Below, piece after piece: positions 1-12,900 of a stretch of 64,000 nucleotides of DNA (the stretch's first letter is position 1; each line of letters starts with the position of its first letter). The translations under genes were made by a program, and so were the position numbers. The notes beneath the pieces were generated by a model, which saw only the letters and a list, made by a program, of their open reading frames with translations, did no database searches and was not told where the DNA came from. Where the stretch lies: NCBI GenBank assembly GCA_038373885.1, contig JAWZYV010019552.1, positions 62,001 through 126,000 on the forward strand, written 5' to 3'. The DNA is from Cheiracanthium punctorium. Lineage: Eukaryota > Arthropoda > Arachnida > Araneae > Cheiracanthiidae.

Positions 1-802
1 GCCTTTATATCCTAAAAATGTATCTTTTGTTAAGGTATGTACATATTTTTTCATATTTACAATTGTCGAGCTTTTCTTTAGATTGATGTTTCTTAAGCCA
101 TATTAAAACATATTTTGGGTTAATCATTTTAAATACTCAGTAAAATTATTTTTAAATAGTAAATGTTTCAATAGAAAATGTTTTTAATTTTTAAAAATTA
201 AATTTATGTTCCAAAACTACAATTTGAACTTTAATTGGCGTTTTCTCAAAACACTGTTTTTCAAGTTTGCGCGCATGATATTTTAAAAACTATTTAAGAT
301 ATCAACTTGAAATTTTTCTCAGGCATTTATTTTAATATAATGAACAAAATGAACTAAAATGAAATGGTTGTGTTTCATAGAAAAAAAGTTATGATTGTAA
401 AACTATCAAAATTTTTATGATAATTTAAACTTTTAGATTAAATATTTTTTTTAATTTAAATTATGAAAATAATTAAACCATTTTAGTTTAGATTGTTAAT
501 TATAATGTTTTGTTTAATTTAGAAAAAAATTATGAGGATCAAAGGAATTCTAATTGAGATATCTTGCGCGCAGTGGGAAAGTACCCTTGAATTGTTTTTA
601 CAATATTGTGTGGTAAAATAATATTTTTTAAATTATCACCTTTATAATAAACTACAATAACGTTTTTAATCAATAGACTAATGTCATAGTAGTTAACGGA
701 AAAAAAATTGTGTTTCTGCATGCATTCATTATTTTTTTTTTTTAATTATGAAAGTTGAACTAAAATTTCTACATTTTCCCATTCTTAAAAGTAGGCTGTC
801 CC
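1..802. other. AT-rich stretch, nothing recognised
   Basis: About 800 bases of very AT-rich sequence with many poly-A/T runs and short stops in all frames. No splice-bounded exon, repeat border or domain could be read. Confidence 0.5.
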
Positions 803-1405
803 CTTAAGATCATGACCCAGCATTTAAATTAATTTTAATCGAGGAACATATATACCCAATGGAAGCTCAATCGAATGCGTAGTTAAAATGCTAGTGCACA
901 TTCAAGAATTTCTTTTCATAGGCCATAATGTCAAAGAAATGTTTGTCGTAGCCCTGTAGAAAAACTATAAGTCCTATACACATCAAAATCAATAAGGCTC
1001 TTACGACGGTGGTTTATAGCATATATACCCAATTTGAGCACAATCGAATGCGCCGTTTAAAAGCTAGCGCACTTTCAAGATTTTCCCCCCATAGGCCATA
1101 ATGTCAAAGAAATGTTTGTCGTAGCCCTGTAGAAAAACTATATGTCCTATATACACCCAAATCAATACCGGTCTTGCGACGGTGGTTTATAACATATATA
1201 CCCAATTTGAACTCGATCGAATGTACCGTTTAGGAGCTATCGTGTTCACTCACATACACATACACACACATACATACCTCTCGTAAAAATAGCATCCATG
1301 AACTTAGAAGACCTCCAAACGTGTCCATGCACTAAAATCTCGATGTCGAATTTTTTCATGATTGCAATACTTTCCTTACAGGGTACATGCTCAGAAAGTA
1401 AAACT
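803..1405 (-). mobile_element. Minisatellite element family A (copy 1, 3' end lost)
   Basis: Minus-orientation copy of family A (see 25879-26735). Shows two units of the 173-bp repeat, the CA/CATA microsatellite at 1247-1280 and the 5' hairpin remnant (caatactttccttac to cagaaagtaaaac, mutated). The diagnostic 3' hairpin TGGAGTCACTCCA is missing; homology starts at about 803 with ttaagatcatgacc. Confidence 0.8.
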
Positions 1406-1489
1406 AGTCCACTAAGTGCTGATTTGTATGAAAAAAACCTGAAAATTTAAGAAAAGAATGCCTAATCCGAAATTTACAAACAATTTCGA

Positions 1490-1660
1490 CATTTATTGGA
1501 TAGTTTAACATTTATTAACCACATTTGTGTCTTTTTTTAACTGGATTAGCCATGCAAAGTGCCATCTAGTGGACCTTTCGTGAACTGTTAAAAATCTTTG
1601 AGTGCATCTCGTAAATAGTCCATATGCCGAATTGGGTATTCATCGTCTGACACGTTCCAT
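1490..1660. repeat. Dispersed repeat, shared with 6615-6775
   Basis: Both places read through caacatttattaac, a gcaaagtgccatctagtgg-like core, gtgaact, gagtgcatct and catatgcc in the same order and orientation. Unclassified; probably a fragment of a larger element. The stretch 1660-1800 shows nothing clear. Confidence 0.6.
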
Positions 1661-1800
1661 CTGCAGAATGCTATTTGTAAAGGAAATTTAATGATAACGA
1701 ACCCGTACAGTATACCTCATACAAAAACCCTTAACGGGTTAAAAAAGTTGTGATGCAGCATTTTACTTTATAGCTATATGAATTTTAAATACAGGTTTAA

Positions 1801-2323
1801 AAAAATCTGGAGTGACTCCACTCGACTTTCCGAACACTTACGATTAAGATCATGACCAAGCACTTAAATAAATTTGAATCGATGATCAATTCCAAACATA
1901 TATACCAAATTGAAGCTCGATCGAATGTACCGTTTAAACGCTAGCGCACTTTCAGAATGCTCTCCCATAGGCCATAATGTAAAAGAAATCTTTCTCGTTA
2001 GCCCTGTAGAAAAACTATAAGTCCTATAAACATCAAAATCAATACCGGTCTTACAATGGTGGTTTATAACATGTATACCCAATTGGAGCTCAATCGAATG
2101 GACCGTTTAAACGCTAGCGCACTTTACCCAGAATTTTCCTCCATAGGCCATCATGTAAAAGAAATCTTTGTCGTAGCCCTGTAGAAAAACTGTAAGTCCT
2201 ATACACACCAAATCCATACCCGTTCTTGCGACGGTGGTTTATAACCTAATAACCCAATTTCAGCTCAATCGCATGCCCTGTTCAGGAGCTATCGTGTTCA
2301 CTCACATACACACAAACACACAT

Positions 2324-2376
<53 letters not shown>

Positions 2377-2510
2377 TACATACATCTCGTAAAAATAGCA
2401 AAAATGAATTCAGAAGACCTCAAAACGTGTCAATACACCAAAATCTCGAATTCGAATTTTTTCATGATTACAATACTTTCCTTACATGGTACATGTTCGG
2501 AAAGTAAAAA
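1801..2510 (-). mobile_element. Minisatellite element family A (copy 2)
   Basis: Complete minus-orientation copy: 3' hairpin (tggagtgactcca) at about 1808-1820, two 173-bp minisatellite units with the block accgtttaaacgctagcgc, a (CA)n microsatellite at 2308-2370, and the 5' hairpin ending ttcggaaagtaaaaa at 2510. No coding capacity. It directly abuts the LTR at 2520. Confidence 0.87.
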
Positions 2511-2519
2511 TTGTGATAC

Positions 2520-3350
2520 TGTTGCAGAATAATCTGCTTGTTTCCTGGGTTTGTCGTTCTAAAGTCCAGTGTGTGTAGAAAGTTCTAGTAAAGAGTCCAC
2601 TTGCCAGGATGGAACACAAACTTTATGGCTTCTAGAACTTAGTCGAACCATCCGCTGTAACAAATTCACAGGCACTCACGGCCAGTAGCTCATTTATAAT
2701 AGTTCACTCAGTACCGAAGCTTTCGCAAATGCTGTCATTGTCACGCAAAATAAAACACTTCCGCAGACAAAATTCAGTGGAAATACGCAAGGGATATCGT
2801 ACACAATCCCTTAAGACACAGCAATAATAAATTAAAATACAGCACTTTAAAAACAGCTTCGAAAAGCACCGCTTCTGTAGCGTAACACACCTCTGAAATG
2901 CTTGTATTTATAGGTGGTGCAGAAGCTACAAGAAACTTCCAGAAGAATCTATTTCTCGAGGATTCCACATAAAGCGGGAATTTTGATTACCTCATAGAAG
3001 AGAAATATTAGGCTATTATGCATGTTAACGCAGCAAAATTATCTTTAAAGGCCCCATTGGGAAAATGGTGTCCAATAACCCAAATATCGCCACGCTTGGC
3101 GACTTTTGGCGGAATAGCGCCAAATTGGGCGCCAAAAATAAGTCCCTTAAAGTGAAGTTATCGAAGGCCTACGACTCACATTTCTGGAGTTTTCTAGACC
3201 GCTATAGAAAAACTAAGAGGAAACCGATATTTCGTATCTCCGGTTCTAGTGGACCGATTTGGATGTAATAAAACGCAAAATTTAACAATTCGAAGCGTAG
3301 AATATGGATTTTTAACTATTTTAAGCCCCAGAACAGCGGGTTGCCCCGAA
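2520..3350 (-). repeat. Solo LTR (family shared with 39635-40545)
   Basis: Reverse-strand relative of 39635-40545, diverged. On the minus strand it runs from near a gggcaacccgctgttctggg block (about 3350) through a CTCGAG-rich region and a promoter-like tataaat (about 2905), ending in CTGCAACA at 2520. Ends are of TG...CA type. No gag or pol sequence adjoins it, hence a solo LTR or fragment. Confidence 0.65.
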
Positions 3351-3535
3351 AATTCCTAAAAATACCATCTAATAGGGCAAGCAAAGTTTGCATAAATGTT
3401 TTCTTTGTGACACACTGTGTATCTTAAATACATTTCACTTAGTTTGGATACTATGACACAAAGTAAACATTTACGTAAATTTTACTTCCGCTTTTGAATA
3501 GCGTGACGCAAAATGTAAATCCAGCATATTTTTTG

Positions 3536-3730
3536 CCGCCAAATTTGGCGATAAATTGCAAGAGTGGCCAACTTTGGCGACTGCAGCGCTTGCCGATTTA
3601 TCGCCCAATTCGAAAGATATCGACAAGGTAGGCTCAGCTTTGGTGAATTATTTTTGGTCGCCAAACTGCGCAATCCTTTATCAAAAATTGCAAACCTTGG
3701 TGACTTTCAACAACCAACCCTTTCGAAAAA
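3536..3730. repeat. GGCGAY-type palindromic repeat fragment
   Basis: Contains the perfect 14-bp palindrome CGCCAAATTTGGCG (3539-3552) and several ttggcgac/tcgccaa words. The same words fill 15810-16300 and occur at 3090-3140, 20000-20060 and 39850-39900. Likely decayed minisatellite of the family B element. Confidence 0.55.
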
Positions 3731-3858
3731 TGCAACGTAAACGCGTCGATGCAAAACGGTCCACAAAAATATGTCTACAAGAAAACCCGGAGTGAACGAA
3801 ATAACACTCTAGTGCCTAATAATCCTAGAGTCATTCATTCTTTTTCTTTTGTTTGCAG

Positions 3859-3980
3859 TGACCCTTCAAGGCTACAACTCTCAGTTTGTGATTCAGAAGT
3901 TCATCGGATTCATGCTCATAGTGGAGCCTAAAGAGATCAGGAACGACATTTCGGCCAGACCCGACGTGGGCTCGTTCCAG
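3859..3980 (+). CDS. spon1: F-spondin exon (Reeler domain part 1)
   Basis: 122 bases. It follows a pyrimidine-rich tract ending in tttgcag and is closed by the donor gtgagt. It enters in phase 1 (one base of the first codon lies upstream) and leaves in phase 0. It encodes the beta-strand core of the Reeler domain: the stretch FVIQKFIGFMLIVEP matches the pattern in which a Gly-containing strand leads into F-x-GF-hydrophobic, typical of Reelin/F-spondin N-terminal domains. The preceding exons (signal peptide and first Reeler cysteine) must lie before base 1 or in an intron I could not read, because the 3.8 kb upstream is almost all repeat. Confidence 0.88.
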
Positions 3981-6900
3981 GTGAGTTCAATCGGATTGAA
4001 GCAAAAACAAGATATACAGTGAAAGGGGGAAAAAATTGGCATTTTAATAGAGCAGTAATACTGTTGATTGGTAAAATTCATGCAAGTGAACTCCAGTTAT
4101 AGAACTGAAAACAAAACTGAACGTTTGGTTCAGGAATTCAATTGTTTAGGATTTAACCCTTTAACGCGCAGTGATCCCGCTCTGGGAACACCAAACTCTG
4201 ACGTTTGACTGTTGGCAGTCACGAAGAATAGATTGGATTTCTATAAAAAATAGTTGCGGGTGACATAGCTCCACGCGAATCCTTTACTTTTTAGCACATC
4301 GCTTCCCGCAAAAAAAAATGGTCACGATTATTTTTAACAGCACTGACATCTGCTGAGGAATGGAAGAATGCGAAAACAGCCGGATAGATGGCCCCATGCT
4401 GAAAAAAGGGCAGCCGTTGCCATCGCTCGACTGAACGACCAGCAAGAGGGCGGACGATCGAAACGTTCATCGCGTGACACAGATCTAGAGACACTTTTTT
4501 GACGCAGCTGGCTGTGCCGTACAGACATCTCTGATGATACATATGATGAAAATCTAGTGTGGACGACAGCTGGCTGTGCGCGGGCATAGCCAGCTGTCGT
4601 CAAAAAGTGTCTCTCGATCTGTGGCACGCGCATGAACATTTCGATTGTCCGCCATCTTGCTGGTAGTTAAGTCGAGCTATGGTAACGGCTGCCCCTTTTT
4701 CAGCATTGGAAAAGGGTTGCGCCTCAAAGGGTTAAGGCACATAAAAATGAAAGAAAAACTTTGTTTACGAGGAGTAAGTTAGACAACTTCCCCGTCAAAA
4801 ATTTTTCGTTCTTAAAAATATTGGCCCTTAATAGAGGTGGCCCTTGAACACGCACTCGCTGACTCAGTCTTTAACAAACTGTCTTATAAAACTGAAGCTA
4901 GTTGCACGAGGGGCTCTAGCACAGCGTTAATAAACGTCACCAACGTGTATTGTGCAGGATCACTATTTAAGGAATAAAAGCTTAAGTTAGTGTTTTTGGG
5001 ACACCCTGTATAGACGTTTAAAATACTTTTTCTTCATTGATAGGATGGAAAAAGCACTTAAAATTCCTTACGAGGTCTCGCAAAAATGCATTAATAGTCA
5101 AACAGCTTTTAGTAAGGTTAAACCGAAAATTTCACCCTGTTTGACGAAAGAACATAGACAAATTTCGCGCGCAAATGAAAATGGCGCAATGTGTTGGAAT
5201 GTGTTTTATAATATAGGTGTTTGAAATGATTTGGTTTCCTTGTTTTTTTTCTAGCTCTTTGGCGACGCGATGTGCAAGTATTCGGAGGAGTGCCCCAATG
5301 CCATCGTTCACGCCTCACTCATACCCAAGCAGGACATACAGGTGATGTGGAAGGCGCCGCAGGCAGGGACAGGATGTGTCGTCTTCAAGTAAGTGCAGCG
5401 CCATCTACACGCACTGAGACGAAACAAAGCGTCCTAGGTATAGAGGCTCGTTTTGAAGAAAATCATCACAACGGATAAGATCGAGTTTTGAGAAAACCAT
5501 TTTGAATAATTTCATGAATCTTAAAATAGGAAACTTAAGACTTAAATCCACACGCTATTTTTGCCGTCAACATATAACTGTACCAGTTTTGTAAGGATGT
5601 TAAGCAACAAACAAGAGAACTATGGTTTTGAGTTGTGACAGTTTTCTTCCGAACGAGCGATATACAGTTTGGTTATAGTTAAATTTCCCTTATAGCCTTG
5701 TTCCATGTTTACTAACAAATAGCTCAGTGATGTCACGTGGAGTAAGCCTATTGGTTACTTATGCCTATTCCACGTCTCTTAGAGCAAGCCTATTGGTTAC
5801 TTTTGTCATCCAAGGAGTTTTGCCATCCAAGTATGATGTCACGTGGAACAAGCCTATGAACAGGGTTCTACAGCTGAAATGAGTGAACGGATTCTATCCA
5901 ATTTGGTATAGAGATTATACATAAGATGCGCTAACAGAATTTCGAAAAAATAATGTACTTGACAATGTATTAGGTTGTAACGAAAGTTTTCCGCCACTGC
6001 AAGTATTGCCTGCACAAGCAGTTCGCGTTGGTGTCTTTGCCAATATTTTGCGAAACGATTTTTGTTATTTGAAAGAAAAAGACTTGTTTTAGAGCACTGT
6101 GTTGTGAAATCCGTAAAAAAATATCGTTATGATTAAGTATAAGGTGTCTGAAATGGAACTATCACGCTATCCGATTGAACCATCATCCACTCTCAGTTCT
6201 GTTGCAAAAAGTCAGCTACAGAATGACACCGATTCATGGGTACAGCTTAAGGTACTACTGTTGTATCCTATGGCACTGTGAAGATTTGGTACAGAAAGTT
6301 CAAAAACGAGGACTAGGACAATAAAGAAGCAGAGCGCTCTATCTGTGCCTACGACAATCTGTGGAAGAAGATAAAATAATCATCCACTCGAGAGCTAGCT
6401 AAAAGAGTCAGACTTTAGTGCCATGTCCACGAGTCGCGCTAAGCATCGCATAAACTTGACATATAAGGTCAATAGCTGGGTACCGCGTGAGCTGACTCAA
6501 GCAAATCTGGCGGAAAACTTTCGTTACAACCTGAGAATTAGGTGGCGTTTTGCGTGAAAAACAACCAACAATGGAAATGATTCGTTCGAAATGCACGATC
6601 CATTTTAACATTTAGGTATTCAACAGTTGTTGAACATTTATTAACTAACTTGGACATTTTTTAAAAACTGATTTCCCAGATGCAAAGCGCCACCTAGTGG
6701 ACGTCTTAGTGAACTTTTTTTTTAATCTTCCTCGAGTGCATCTTGTCTATAGTGCATATGCCAAATTGGTAGGTTGTCTGCTCACCCGTTTTGTGATCAG
6801 AGCGTGTAGGCCCTATATAGGCAACCTCCGGACCGAGGGTCAGATGTGGCCGATGTGGCCCCAGAGTTTGATCCGGCCCGCTTAACATATCAAAAACCCC

Positions 6901-9900
6901 TTATACAACATTCAAAATTCCATATAAATCCCAATTATAAGGCCCACGACTTCACTATCCTAAAGTTTGGACCGCAACTTTCCAAAGGTAGTCCATACCT
7001 TGGTGTAGGGGAAGGTTCGTACGCGGGGGGGGAGGCAGAGGGTCCGGTCCCACCCCCCCGAAATTAAAAATTTTGTTAAAATAACAATTATGATGAAGCC
7101 TTTTTCACCGAAAATTTAGCCTTTTCCACCGTTTGGTTTCCCCCCCTCCCGAAATTTTTTTCTGGGTACGGCCCTGTTATTATTCCCCTTGTATACGAGT
7201 TACTGCAAGCTGCTAAATCTTGTGTCTCATTAAAATTTGGTGATGGAAAAAAAAAAGAAAGAAGCACAGTCGACACTTGCTCTTAGGAACACATCCTTAG
7301 AAATAGAATACAAATGCCACCTTGTAAAACGCACCCTTGGTCAAAGATTACCTCAACAAAGAAGGAAAATGCAGAAAGCCGAATATTCCACTTCAGCCAT
7401 TTTCAGTTACCGGGAAAAATCTTCTTTCAGACATTGATAGAAAATATCGTCTCCCCCCTTATTTTAAAGAGAGACACGAATAAACGTGGTAGAGAGTGCA
7501 TTTGGCAAGTTCAAGCGAGACCATTGATAAAAGTTTGTTCGTGCAAATCCTGTTTTAAAACTTTTGGGAATCATCAGGAGTTCTGTTTAAACTAATGGAA
7601 TTATTTGCCGATAACAAACACACGCGATCGTATTTTCGTAATGATATAAGTATACGAGACTGCATTTTTAAAAGCCTGCGCGTGTTCGAATAATTAATTA
7701 TTCCTTAAAAATGGTCGGAAGTCCGACTTGCTATTTTTTTATAGCCTGACAGTAAACTTTTGGAACAGAAATATAATTAATGAGTCGTTCAAGCAGATAG
7801 TTAAGTTTAACTAATTAGTTTCTCGACCGATAGCGAACTTTTGTGGGAAGATTTTTAAATCGCAGCTAAAGCCAAACTTTGTTTTTTTTGTTTCCTTTAT
7901 CCCGTAGAGAACCGAGTGCACATGTTTGCTTTACATCATAACTAAGGCTAGCGGATTGTAGCGTAAAAAAACATGCACTGGGTAAAACAAAATTCCAAAG
8001 CGTTACCTCAGAATATGGAGCAGCAATTGGAGTTTAAAATTGCAAGAACATTTCCGCGTTTAGGCGTAAAAATATTTTGACGCTTACGTATTTGGAAGAA
8101 AAATACAGTCGAACCTCGAATTAACAAATTGATTGGGACCGACAAAACGGTTCGTTCAATCGAATATCCATTTTTGTAAAGTGTGTGGTATAAAAATGTC
8201 AATGCAAAATACCCTTAGATATATAGATATGGAAAAAAGAATGATGATTGTTTACCGCGAGCTTAAAAATGATAACTTATACGTTAGGCGATCCACTTTA
8301 AACTAATCTAAATTCTTTAATGTTACTTGTTCTTAAAACTTAATACATAATACATACATGCTTATTGGCTCTTTGGAAAGAAATCCTTGATAATGCTTTT
8401 TTGACTTTCCAAAACTCTTTGTCGATATTCATTTTGTGTGCGAAAAATTCAAAGTTTTAGTTTTATGTACGAATTTTATTTCAGCAATTGTTGTTCGTTC
8501 AATCAAAGCTAAAAAATCGTTCAATCAGAGTATTTTAGCTCCCTTTTTGTCGGGACAGAAAAATATTCGTTAAATCGGAGAATTCGTTACGTTAAATCGA
8601 GGTTCGACTGTACTTTACAAACGTTTCCGCATCTGGCAGAAAAGTATTCAGAAACATTTCTGTACAGTTCGTAGAGAAGTTCAGAAACTTTCCTCCACTG
8701 TAAGAAAAAACATTACCGTAAAATTTACGCCTCGTCCATTTTTGGTTTTCGCAGTGATTATAAATTTCTTATTGGCACCAAGGTGGGCATCCGTTGTCAA
8801 TAGAAGGGATCACTTTATTTTTTTTATTTATTTTCACAGGGCCACTGTGCAAGAGACCAGAGAACTGTGGTACATGGACGAAGGTGGACTGATCAGAGAA
8901 CTGTGCGAAGAAGGTGAGTATGATGAAGGTTACGCGTGCTTTACTACATGGGCCGTATAATGGCCTTATCACACTAAAGGGAAAATCCGAGCAACTTCGC
9001 GCTGGACCAACTTTTCAGACGTACTTGAAGGCTTGGTTATCTTTAAGGGTTGCAAAATTAAACAAACTCTCTCCGACGCCAAATAGTCATCGCATTGCTG
9101 ATTGGGCGTGCAGGTTCTTATTTTACTTATCGTGCGTTGGTATATTTACATCGGATCGGCAGCCATTTCGGCAGCATCGGATGGGCAGCAATCTCTCATT
9201 CCAAAATCCACTTGAACGCGGCCATAATTTTATTGACACGTGATTCTGACATCGAGCCAAGTTGCCAAGCTTCGAACATAGTCGCCATTGCTCGAAATTG
9301 ATTAGGACGTAGCAGGAAGAAGTACTTTGATTGGCCGAAATTTCGTCCGACTCGGATTTTTTCCTTCGGAAAGGAAAAAGTTGGAGTTCGCGGTCGTCAA
9401 GGTAACGGCGGAGAAAATCGGCCGGAAACTTTATTTGCAAGGAAAGTTGGTCGGATTTTTCTCAGTGTGATAGCCCTATTAGAGGTAGACAAGGATTAGA
9501 TGAGGCAGTATATCCATTTTGTGCGTTGTGTAAGTAGCAATAACTCAGATAGATTCTCCAACATGAAGATTTAACTTGATTTTATTTGAAGACAGGCAAC
9601 ATCTTACAAATTTATTGGATGGCTAGGGGGCGGTGATGGACTGCCGATTTTATGCGACCTACCAGATGCAAAAACAGGAGCTAAAGTGATCTCCTCACGG
9701 ACTGAAACAATTAGACTTAACCTACTAACTTGGCAGTGCAGCGCTAACACAAAATACGCCAATATACAAAAAATAGGCGAACACATCCGGAGCGGTTAAG
9801 AATAAATGAATGTATTAATTTTATAACCAAAAACAATTAGGAGCAGAAATTTAAAAAGGTTACCAAAATGTGTCAGTGAAGAAAATCGCCAACATGGCAT

Positions 9901-12900
9901 CTGTGGGAGACTGCTGAACACAGCAAAAATTAACAGTCTCGCCCAAAGAGAGCAGCTGCAAAAGAAATTCCTTTTAACGTACAGAATAAGAATTAGCAAA
10001 TCTGTGGTCATAAACCACTGAGCCGAAATACTATGAGCGAATGTGAGGGGTTGTACATAACTTGCACCGCATAAAATACAGGACAGGGTTTACATACTAG
10101 TGACAAAAAGCAATATGTGATTTCGGCATTACAGTGAGTACGAAAAACACTCCAGATCTACTCGAAGATATAGGTTGGTCTTTTTTTATTTTTCGATGCA
10201 CCGCACTGCTGTGGCTTTCTTGCTCTTGATTAAGTATCTAAAAATGCTAGGCTAATGTAAAAAGAAAAGATGAATATACAGGCTGACTGCTAATTCGTGG
10301 TACAAACTTTGCGGGCTGGTACAGGACACTGTAACAATTCCATTTTGTATAGGAATGCATGGTCGAAAGCCAGGCGTCGAAGCACGAACACGCGAAAGAA
10401 TAAATGCTAAAGACGGAGGAGAAACGGAGTTAGTAGTTGCTTCCGTTGCCGGTAGATGGCCAGTCGGCGTTGATTTGGGGAAGAGAGACCATTCTCGTTT
10501 CAGTTTTCGTCCATTCACCAGTGGAAACCGCATGTAGTTTCAGCATGATGGGGCGCCCGTCCACTTCACCCCAGATGTTCATCAGTACTCGAATGCGACA
10601 TTTGGCATGCGATGAATTGGACAATGGTGGAACGCCCCAGCGAACACACACAAGTTCTCTGAACGTCTATTAACGTTCAGAACACGTTTTCTGAACGTTA
10701 ATAGACGTTCAGAGAACTTGTGTGTGTTTGCTGGGTTATCTCTTGGCCATCCCGGTCTCCCGACTGGACGCCCCTCGATTTCTTCTTACGGGGACATTTG
10801 AAGAAGGGTGTTTATGCTACTCCAGTAGACTCCTGTGATCTCTTTGCTCGAGTATCCGTAGCTGCTGCACGTGTGCGTGAAATTCCTGGTACCTTTGAAA
10901 TTGTTCGTTAGTCGCTGCATACCGGCGCTGTCAAGCATGTATCCATGCTGATGGACGCAATTTCGAACACTTATTCTAAATTAATTTCACTTGTAAAGTG
11001 GTTATGAAAATAAAACACTTTCCCTATCATTTGTCCTGTCCTGTGTTTCTGCTTCGACGCTTCACTTTTGACCCTGCATTCCTGTACAAAATGTGATTTT
11101 TACAATGTCCTGTACCAGCCCTCAAAGTTTGTGCGATGTATTAGCACCCACCCTGTATATGAATATTTTGCCCGGCCAAAACGACTGAAGCTAATCATAT
11201 GAAATTGGATTGGGCACAGGTGAGTGTTTTAGCATAGGTGCTGGATTGGGGAGCTTTTTTCCAAATTTTATAATTTAGGTTGGATAGGGAGCTAAACGTT
11301 TTATTTTCTTTTCCCGTATCTTGAGTGATCTCCAAGAAGAAAAAAATTATCCATAAAATTCTTGATGCAAAATACAACATTCACGAATACTTAAAAATCC
11401 ATTTTGGAGCATTTGGAATAGAATCCTCTCGAGAGGGTAGACGTGAAAATAGGGGGAGGGTCGCCATATTCATTGAAAGAAAAAAAATATCTGTAAAATT
11501 CTCTCGCTTTGTAACCAATAGGAGTACTACGCTGAGGCTCAGCTGGTTTGTCATTCAGCGCTTATCCGAAATTTTTTAACTTTATGTAAAAAAAGGGACA
11601 TTACTCTACCTCTAATATATACGTAACAAACCCAGCAAACACACATAGGTTCTCTGAACGTCTATTAACGTTCAGAAGACGTTCAGAAAACGTCTTCTGA
11701 ACGTTAATAGACGTTCAGAGAGCCTGTGTGTGTTTGCTGGGATGTTAATAAAGAACCTTATAAGTTAGTAGGGAATACTGTTTTTCGTTTCGCGAGATTT
11801 CAGGATTGAGATGGGTTGATCCCGCGGGATTGACATTTCATTCAAATAAGAATTAATCTTAACAAAGAAAAATAGGTAAAAGTACGATTTAGCTTTTATA
11901 CATTTTTTTAGCCTTTTATACATTTGATACTAGCACTATCAAATGTAATACTTTATCTTATTTGATTAATTAATACCTTACACATATGAAAATTATACAG
12001 TCTTCCCGAGAAAATGGAAGTGCATTCGCTAACCAGCAGTCACACGAGTTAGTTACTAAATTTTAGAGGGTATTCTGGAAGATATGTGTTGGAAAATATT
12101 TTACAAGAAATTCGTTCAGAATGATCTCTCAGTTTAGTTTCGCTGATTTCGATTATTTTTTGCCTTTTATCCCAATGACTAGTATCCATTAAAATAATTT
12201 CAACTGCCAATCATTTAAAGATTCTATCTTAAATTCCATTTTAAGTGATTTTGGGATGCAGGGACGAGGCCTAGTCGAAACAGGCCGCAGTCAACAAGAA
12301 CCAAAGTCTTAAGACTCGGCTCGAATTCTTCTAAACAAAACTGCATTACTCCAGGGAATTTCCTGTAGACGCCATTTCTTGAGCTGTCCGAGAAGGAGAT
12401 TAGAAGAGTGGTATATATCTGGCGAAGGAGAAAAATCCCCGGATGTCAAACGCAGTCCGTAGTTAAGCCCTCCTATTTGGGGCCACTTTATTTTTTATGC
12501 ATGGGTATCGTGACGTTCGCCCTGATCCCGCTACAGCGAGTGGGGGGAGGGAGGTCGTTGTGCAGAAATTACTTGTTCCATTTGTCTTTTTGGAAGGAAA
12601 ATGCTTTCTTTTATTCCCTCTGTCATGCAGTTAATCACATATTTATAATTAATGTTCATACAGTTAATTACACATTTATAATGACTTCTGATTTCAACTT
12701 TACTTATTCTAAATTTAATACTCTTTGACATTTTTTAAATCTCCCATCTATTCATAATGCTATTTAACTGTTTCTTAAGTTAATTTGGTTTTAGCCTTTG
12801 CGATACGGTTTGTTGGTGCCTTTAGTCTGTATAGGTTAAATCTACATAGGTTACATTTTATCTCGATGGATCCCCCCCTGTGGCGCGACACATTTAAATT

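Noticed and set aside
3065..3268. Upstream Reeler exon of F-spondin
   Set aside because: The open frame is inside the solo LTR/GGCGA repeat and lacks Reeler cysteines or usable splice sites.
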